A stretch of 18,274 nt of DNA from Oscillospiraceae bacterium (GTDB lineage Bacteria; Bacillota_A; Clostridia; Oscillospirales; Oscillospiraceae). Shown one piece after another: positions 13,645-18,274 of this stretch. How positions within the stretch are numbered: the first letter of the stretch is position 1; every line of letters starts with the position of its first letter. The position numbers and the translations under genes are program-made. The notes beneath the pieces were generated by a model. That model was not told the origin of the DNA and searched no databases. It saw nothing but the letters and a program-made list of their open reading frames with translations. The stretch is from the NCBI GenBank assembly GCA_021771675.1, contig JAETOP010000077.1, forward strand, positions 1 to 18,274, in the 5' to 3' direction.

Positions 13645-15021
13645 ATGGCAAAAATGTGGGCCGGCCGGACGGACGGCGTGACCAGCAAGCTGGCGGATGA
13701 TTTCAATTCCTCCATCCATTTCGACAGCCGGATGTTCCGTCAGGACATTACCGGAAGCATGGCTCACGCAGCCATGCTGGGAGCCCAGGGAATCATTACC
13801 CAGGCGGAGGCGGAGCAGATCATCCAGGGGCTCTCCGGTATCCTGGACGACCTGGAATCCGGGGCGCAGGCCTTTGACATGGAATGCGAGGACATCCACA
13901 TGTTTGTGGAGCAGGTGCTCACCAGCCGCATTGGGGATGTGGGGAAAAAGCTCCACACCGCAAGGAGCCGCAATGACCAGGTGGCGCTGGATTTCCGGAT
14001 GTATCTGCGCAGTGAGATCGATGAAATCATGGAGCTGTGCAAAGAGCTTACCCGGGTGGTGACGGACAAGGCGGAAACCTATGCCGCTGCCATTATGCCC
14101 GGCTATACCCACTTGCAGCGGGCCCAGCCCATCACCTTCGGGCATCACCTCCTGGCCTATGCCATGATGCTTTTGCGGGATATTGACCGTTTGAGAGACT
14201 GCAAGAGACGGATGAATGTCTCTCCCATTGGCAGCTGCGCCCTGGCGGGCACCACTTATGATACCGACCGGGTCTTCGAGGCCCAAAGGCTGGGCTTTGG
14301 CGGGGTGTGCATGAACAGCATCGACGGCGTTTCCGACCGGGATTTTGCCATTGAGCTGCTGGCGGACTTGGCTGCCTTGATGATGCATCTGTCCCGCTTT
14401 TCCGAGGAAGTGATTCTCTGGTGCAGCTGGGAGTTTAAGTTCGTGGAGCTCTCTGACAGCTTCACCACCGGCTCCTCCATCATGCCCCAGAAGAAAAACC
14501 CGGATATGGCAGAGCTGTGCCGTGGAAAAACTGGCCGGGTCTATGGCGATCTGATGGCGCTGCTGACGGTGATGAAGGGCATTCCTCTGGCGTATAACAA
14601 GGATATGCAGGAGGACAAGGAGCCTGTGTTCGATGCCTGCGACACCGTGAAAATGTGCTTGAAGGTATTTACCCAGATGGTTGCCGGAATGAAGGCCCTG
14701 ACGGGGAACATGGTTGCCGCCGCCCAGAAGGGCTTCATCAACGCAACCGATCTGGCGGACTATCTGGTGCGCAAGGGCCTGCCCTTCCGGACGGCCTACA
14801 AAATTTCCGGACAGATTGTGGCGGACTGCATTGCCCGGAACCTGGTGCTGGAAACCTATCCCATTGAGGATTATCAAAAGCACTCGCCCCTCATTGAGGA
14901 GGATGTATACAACGCAGTGGATCTTTCCGTCTGCGTGGAGAAGCGAATCAGCCTGGGCGGCACCAGCGTGGCCTCCGTCCACCGGCAGATTACATATGTA
15001 AGAGAACAATTGAAAATCTGA
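13645..15021 (+). CDS. argH: Argininosuccinate lyase
   Basis: A 458-aa homotetrameric lyase of the fumarase/aspartase superfamily, splitting argininosuccinate into arginine and fumarate. The fumarate-lyase signature GSSIMPQKKNP is at residues 276-286, with the catalytic serine in it. GYTHLQRAQP (from 153) carries the conserved His156, and HTARSRNDQV lies near residue 105. Length is standard. It starts 13 bases after argG with AGGAG in the gap. Order and spacing show co-transcription. Confidence 0.97.
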   Translation: MAKMWAGRTDGVTSKLADDFNSSIHFDSRMFRQDITGSMAHAAMLGAQGIITQAEAEQIIQGLSGILDDLESGAQAFDMECEDIHMFVEQVLTSRIGDVGKKLHTARSRNDQVALDFRMYLRSEIDEIMELCKELTRVVTDKAETYAAAIMPGYTHLQRAQPITFGHHLLAYAMMLLRDIDRLRDCKRRMNVSPIGSCALAGTTYDTDRVFEAQRLGFGGVCMNSIDGVSDRDFAIELLADLAALMMHLSRFSEEVILWCSWEFKFVELSDSFTTGSSIMPQKKNPDMAELCRGKTGRVYGDLMALLTVMKGIPLAYNKDMQEDKEPVFDACDTVKMCLKVFTQMVAGMKALTGNMVAAAQKGFINATDLADYLVRKGLPFRTAYKISGQIVADCIARNLVLETYPIEDYQKHSPLIEEDVYNAVDLSVCVEKRISLGGTSVASVHRQITYVREQLKI

Positions 15022-15039
15022 TGAAAGAAGGAACAAATT

Positions 15040-15831
15040 ATGAAAAAAACGATTGCAATGCTGCTGGCGGTTCTGCTGCTGGCCATGACCCTTACCGCCT
15101 GTGGAAGCACCAAGGGCGCCCCTCTGGCCAAGATTCAGAAGGCTGGAAAGCTTACCATTGCAACCAGCCCGGATTTCCCTCCCTTTGAGTCCCTGAACGG
15201 CGACGGCAAGGTGGAGGGGATCGAGATTGAGCTGCTGGAAATGATCTGCCAGAAGCTGGGGGTGGAGCTGGACATCCAGCAGATGGACTTCGACTCCGTG
15301 CTCCCCGGTGTCCAGGCCGGCAAGTTCGACATGGGTGTTTCCGGCATTTCCATTACGGAGAAGCGGCAGAAGAACGTGCTGTTCACCGATCCCTACTGCC
15401 TGGCCGCTCAGGCCATTGTGGTGGTGGAGGGAAGCCCCATCACCTGCAAGGCCGACCTGGAGGGCAAGTCCGTCTCTGTCCAGACCGGCACTACCGCCGA
15501 GAGCTTCTGCAACGAGAACGGCTATAAGGTTTCCTCTTTCCAGGCCAACAACGACGCTCAGTCCGCTGTGGTTCAGGGAAAGGTTGACGCCTGGGTCATC
15601 GACGATCTCACCGCCGCCGACATGGTGAAGGCCTACAACGCCGAGAATGATGTGAAGCTGGTGGTTCTGGACGAGCCCATGACCACCGAGCCCTATGCCC
15701 TGGCCATGGCCTTCGGCAGCGAGGATACCGTGAAGAAGATCAACGAGATTCTGAACCAGCTGCTCTCCGATGGCACTGTGGCCGCCATCTTTGAAAAGTA
15801 TGAGGCTCCCTTCACTTCCCCCAAGAACTGA
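15040..15831 (+). CDS. Amino acid ABC transporter substrate-binding lipoprotein
   Basis: A 263-aa family 3 binding protein. The signal ends in the lipobox LTAC (Cys21), so it is tethered to the outer face of the membrane. Motifs SPDFPPFES, VEGIEIELLE, FDSVLPGVQAGKFDM and ITEKRQKNVLFTDPY are typical of basic or polar amino acid binders. Given its place behind argH, arginine, ornithine or citrulline is the likely ligand, but this is context, not a residue-level call. GAAGGAA lies about 8 bases upstream; the gap after argH is 18 bases. A strong RNA structure follows the gene. Confidence 0.9.
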   Translation: MKKTIAMLLAVLLLAMTLTACGSTKGAPLAKIQKAGKLTIATSPDFPPFESLNGDGKVEGIEIELLEMICQKLGVELDIQQMDFDSVLPGVQAGKFDMGVSGISITEKRQKNVLFTDPYCLAAQAIVVVEGSPITCKADLEGKSVSVQTGTTAESFCNENGYKVSSFQANNDAQSAVVQGKVDAWVIDDLTAADMVKAYNAENDVKLVVLDEPMTTEPYALAMAFGSEDTVKKINEILNQLLSDGTVAAIFEKYEAPFTSPKN

Positions 15832-16015
15832 ATTCAGCAGCGATTGATATAATTGCGTCCAAAGCTTTTGCCCGATTGGGGTTGCTCCGCACTGCGGGGT
15901 TGCTCCGCACTGCGGGGCAGCCCCGATGGCCGCTATTCAACCAGGCAGGGCAGGGGCCTGCTTCCTCCCGGAGGCGGCAGGCCCGTATCCTGTAGAACAG
16001 AAAAGGAATGGAATT
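15832..16015 (+). repeat. Structured intercistronic region with an 18-bp tandem repeat
   Basis: The unit GGTTGCTCCGCACTGCGG occurs twice head to tail (15880-15897, 15898-15915). The outer parts fold: ATTGGGGTTGCTCCGC (15875-15890) pairs, with G-U pairs, to GCGGGGCAGCCCCGAT (ending 15927). A second stem follows, GGGCCTGC (about 15954-15961) with GCAGGCCC (about 15978-15985), enclosing CCTCC/GGAGG. No T tract follows either, so it is more likely an mRNA stability element or partial terminator that raises binding-protein output over permease than an operon end. Confidence 0.55.
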
Positions 16016-16705
16016 ATGAACGCTTGGTTTGACAAACTCTATGAAACCTTCATCGAAACCAACTACTATACCATGATGCTGGAGGGCCTGAAAAACACCC
16101 TGATTATCACTCTGGGCGCCCTGGCAATCGGCGTGGTGATCGGAACCTTGATTGCGGTGACAAAATATTTTGCCGAGGAAACCACCGCCTGGAGGCCTCT
16201 GGCGGCATTGTGCAACGTGTATGTAACGGTAATCCGAGGCGTCCCGGTGGTGGTACTGCTGCTGGTGTTTTATTTCATCATCCTCACCTCTGTAAACGGG
16301 GTGGTGGTGGCGATTCTCACCTTTGGCATCAACTCCGGCGCCTATATGGCGGAGCTGATCCGAAGCGGCATCAACGCCGTGGATGCCGGGCAGGCGGAGG
16401 CCTCCCGGAGCTTGGGGTTATCCCGGATTCAGACCATGCGCAAGGTGATCTTCCCCCAGGCCATCCGCTATATTCTCCCCGCCATCGGCAATGAGCTCAT
16501 CGCCCTGCTGAAGGAGACCTCCGTCGCCGGTTATGTGGCGGTGGTGGATTTGACCCGGGCGGGGAACCTGGTTCGGAACAACACCTACGATGCCGTGAAC
16601 CCCCTGCTGACTGTGGCGGCAACCTATCTGATTCTTGTAATTGGCCTGTCCCAGATTTTGGGTCGCTTTGAAAAGCGCATGGCTGCCAAAATCAATTCCA
16701 AATGA
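16016..16705 (+). CDS. Amino acid ABC transporter permease
   Basis: A 229-aa inner-membrane subunit of the polar amino acid uptake family. The first span is at about residues 24-48, followed by TVIRGVPVVVLLLVFYF, then the EAA loop EASRSLGLSRIQTMRKVIFPQ with IRYILPAIGNELIALLKETS after it, and a terminal span. The start at 16016 is set by AAGGAATGG upstream; the frame extends upstream through the structured gap, but without a better start. It pairs with the binding protein before it. No ATPase gene follows: the next gene is argF, 18 bases on. It must use an ATPase encoded elsewhere. Confidence 0.9.
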   Translation: MNAWFDKLYETFIETNYYTMMLEGLKNTLIITLGALAIGVVIGTLIAVTKYFAEETTAWRPLAALCNVYVTVIRGVPVVVLLLVFYFIILTSVNGVVVAILTFGINSGAYMAELIRSGINAVDAGQAEASRSLGLSRIQTMRKVIFPQAIRYILPAIGNELIALLKETSVAGYVAVVDLTRAGNLVRNNTYDAVNPLLTVAATYLILVIGLSQILGRFEKRMAAKINSK

Positions 16706-16723
16706 TGTGAAGGAGCGATAACG

Positions 16724-17716
16724 ATGATGAATCTGACCGGCCGCAGCTTCTTGAAGCTGCTGGATTTTACCCCCGCTGAGATTGGGTTCTTGCTGGACCT
16801 GGCGGCGGACTTGAAGGATCAGAAGAAAAAGGGCATTCCCCACCAGCTCTGCCAGGGGAAGAATGTGGCCCTGATTTTTGAAAAGACCTCCACCCGCACC
16901 CGCTGTGCCTTTGAGGTGGCCGCCTATGACCTGGGAATGCACTGCACCTTCCTGGACCCCTCCGCCTCCCAGATCGGGAAAAAGGAGAGCATCGCCGACA
17001 CTGCCCGGGTGTTGGGCCGGATGTACGACGGCATTGAATACCGTGGCTTCGGCCAGGAAATTGTGGAATGCTTGGCAGAATTCTCCGGGGTGCCGGTGTG
17101 GAACGGCTTGACCAATGAGTTTCATCCCACCCAGATTCTGGCGGATTTTCTCACCATTCGGGAGCATTTCGGGAACTTGAAGGGCAAAAAGCTGGTATAT
17201 ATGGGGGATGCCCGGTACAACATGGGGGATTCCCTCATGGTTGGCTGTGCCAAAATGGGAATGCACTTTGTGGCCTGTGCGCCGGAGAAGTATTTCCCAG
17301 ATGCCGCTTTGGTCAGGCAGTGCCAGGCCGTGGCCGACCAGACTGGGGCCATCCTGGAATTTATCACCGATCCCCTGGAGGCGACCAAAAACGCCGATGT
17401 GATCTATACCGATGTATGGGTCTCTATGGGGGAGCCGGACGAGGTCTGGGCGCAGCGGATTCATGACCTGACACCCTATCGGGTGACGACCCAGCTGATG
17501 GAAAATGCCGGCCCTCAGTGCCGCTTTATGCACTGCCTGCCAGCGTTTCACGACCTGGGCACCACTGTGGGCCGCCAGATTCAGCAGAAATTCGGCATCG
17601 ACTGCATGGAGGTCACAGATCAGGTGTTTGAAAGCCCGCAGTCCATTGTCTTCGACGAGGCCGAAAACCGGATGCACACCATCAAGGCCGTGATGGCGGC
17701 AACCCTGGCAGAATAA
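16724..17716 (+). CDS. argF: Ornithine carbamoyltransferase
   Basis: A 330-aa enzyme condensing carbamoyl phosphate with ornithine to citrulline, feeding ArgG. The carbamoyl-phosphate loop STRTR is at residues 56-60, HPTQ at 134-137, the ornithine loop D-x-WVSMGE at 230-237, and HCLP at 270-273. All key residues are present. Length and the long 80s loop resemble the ArcB/ArgF type of about 330 aa. AAGGAG lies about 10 bases before the ATG; a second ATG follows immediately. It is the last gene of the operon. With argG and argH, an anabolic role is more likely than a deiminase-pathway role, since no arcA or arcC is nearby. Confidence 0.95.
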   Translation: MMNLTGRSFLKLLDFTPAEIGFLLDLAADLKDQKKKGIPHQLCQGKNVALIFEKTSTRTRCAFEVAAYDLGMHCTFLDPSASQIGKKESIADTARVLGRMYDGIEYRGFGQEIVECLAEFSGVPVWNGLTNEFHPTQILADFLTIREHFGNLKGKKLVYMGDARYNMGDSLMVGCAKMGMHFVACAPEKYFPDAALVRQCQAVADQTGAILEFITDPLEATKNADVIYTDVWVSMGEPDEVWAQRIHDLTPYRVTTQLMENAGPQCRFMHCLPAFHDLGTTVGRQIQQKFGIDCMEVTDQVFESPQSIVFDEAENRMHTIKAVMAATLAE

Positions 17717-17760
17717 ATAATTTCCCGCCGCTGATTTCCCGGGGCGGCCGTAAAACAGTG

Positions 17761-17797
17761 AATCCTCCCTATGGTTTTAGCCATAAGGAGGATTTTT
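17761..17797 (+). terminator. Terminator of the arginine operon
   Basis: AATCCTCCcTATGG (17761-17774) pairs with CCATAaGGAGGATT (17781-17794), followed by a T run. Strong intrinsic terminator about 45 bases after argF. Confidence 0.9.
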
Positions 17798-17820
17798 GTT
17801 TATCGTTTCGATACCATACC

Positions 17821-17875
17821 ATCCAAGGCTCCCTCTGCTGAGGGAGGTGGGCAGCGGTGCAAGGCTCTACATTAC
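17821..17875. repeat. Probable dispersed intergenic repeat remnant
   Basis: CTCCCTC (17829-17835), TGCT loop, GAGGGAG (17840-17846), preceded by CCAAGG and followed by a GC-rich run. This resembles the CTCCCTCNNNNGAGGGAG-core repeats I associate with Clostridia intergenic regions, but from memory only. The rest of the gap to 17948 shows nothing. Confidence 0.35.
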
Positions 17876-17948
17876 GCACCACACCAAAAGGTGTATAGAA
17901 GTGCGCCCTTGTATGTATCTGCTCAATAAACTGGAAGTTTCTTCTCTA

Positions 17949-18263
17949 TTAGCGGTTATACTTTGCTCCTGCATAAATCAGCAATGCCAATCCCACAACA
18001 AATCCCAATGCAAAAGCGATAAAACTTAATGCCGAATCTGTTATACCGATTATTATAGCAGTCACCAAAAGACCAATCCCAATAAAGATAACACCCCAAC
18101 CTGATATTTTACAAAAAACTTTTTTATCACTTGGAGACACCTTGTCATAATGATAACCATGAAGCAAAGTGATTTTTTCCTTTTTCCACATCAAACAACC
18201 AAGATATATAAAAACAAGTGCAAATACACCTATTCCAATCGCAACACCCATCGTTTCCGTCAT
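17949..18263 (-). CDS. DUF3784 family small membrane protein
   Basis: A 104-aa protein with three hydrophobic spans (about residues 5-25, 52-72 and 76-98). The loop after the first span reads KKEKITLLHGYHYDKVSPSDKK, cut by a CKISGWG entry into the second span; this (tryptophan-lysine, GY, DKK, C) is the pattern I know from DUF3784. Function is unknown. AGGGGA lies about 6 bases before the ATG at the window edge. The gene is AT-rich compared with the arginine operon and lies convergent to it. Further genes of its transcript would be outside the window. Confidence 0.75.
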   Translation of the reverse strand: MTETMGVAIGIGVFALVFIYLGCLMWKKEKITLLHGYHYDKVSPSDKKVFCKISGWGVIFIGIGLLVTAIIIGITDSALSFIAFALGFVVGLALLIYAGAKYNR

Positions 18264-18274
18264 AACAATCCCCT

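Noticed and set aside
13597..15036. 479-codon antisense frame over argH
   Set aside because: argH is unmistakable by its signature motifs, and the antisense translation is low-complexity, His/Gly-rich shadow sequence.
15880..15915. CRISPR-like direct repeat
   Set aside because: Only two copies with no spacer between them; it is a simple tandem duplication.
16418..17677. 419-codon antisense frame over the permease and argF
   Set aside because: Shadow of two real genes; no ribosome site or family resemblance.

Overview
This 18.3 kb window looks like the chromosome of a low-to-mid-GC anaerobic Bacillota, most likely a gut Clostridia of the Oscillospiraceae type. This is inferred from strong AGGAGG ribosome sites, a lipoprotein export signal (LTAC), a tandem glycine riboswitch, a DUF3784 membrane protein and a FecR-like lipoprotein with Cys/His repeats. 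Most genes are fairly GC-rich. Two short genes (9404-9874 and 17949-18263) and the argG leader are clearly AT-rich.

Layout. Positions 1-465 hold a hairpin-rich, apparently non-coding stretch, a terminator and a possible coding remnant. Next come a minus-strand GNAT acetyltransferase (466-978), a 75-aa exported or membrane peptide (1251-1478), a minus-strand D-2-hydroxyacid dehydrogenase (1475-2419), a divergent RluA-type pseudouridine synthase (2485-3150), an 8-Cys small protein (3177-3449) and tRNA-Ser(CGA) with its own promoter and terminator (3446-3632). A large lipoprotein (4027-6570) with a FecR-like region and about 13 Cys/His repeats follows. Positions 6693-9093 form a promoter-driven polar amino acid (possibly cystine) ABC operon ordered permease, ATPase, binding protein. 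Behind it are a 172-bp fold-back element (9147-9318), an AT-rich acetyltransferase and a hairpin-rich gap.

The second half is amino acid metabolism. A promoter, tandem glycine riboswitch and intrinsic terminator (10207-10532) precede an alanine/glycine:cation symporter (10594-12099). A strong promoter flanked by ArgR-like operators then drives argG - argH - binding protein - permease - argF (12414-17716), closed by an intrinsic terminator. The three enzymes convert ornithine plus carbamoyl phosphate to arginine (ArgF, ArgG, ArgH). The embedded transporter has no ATPase gene of its own, so it may borrow one, perhaps from the operon at 6845-9093. The window closes with a repeat-like hairpin and a minus-strand DUF3784 gene.

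The most notable observations are the Cys/His-repeat lipoprotein, the ATPase-less transporter inside an arginine operon, a riboswitch whose sequence suggests glycine OFF control, the structured intercistronic RNA with an 18-bp tandem repeat, and the fold-back element. I see no CRISPR array, complete insertion sequence or phage module.
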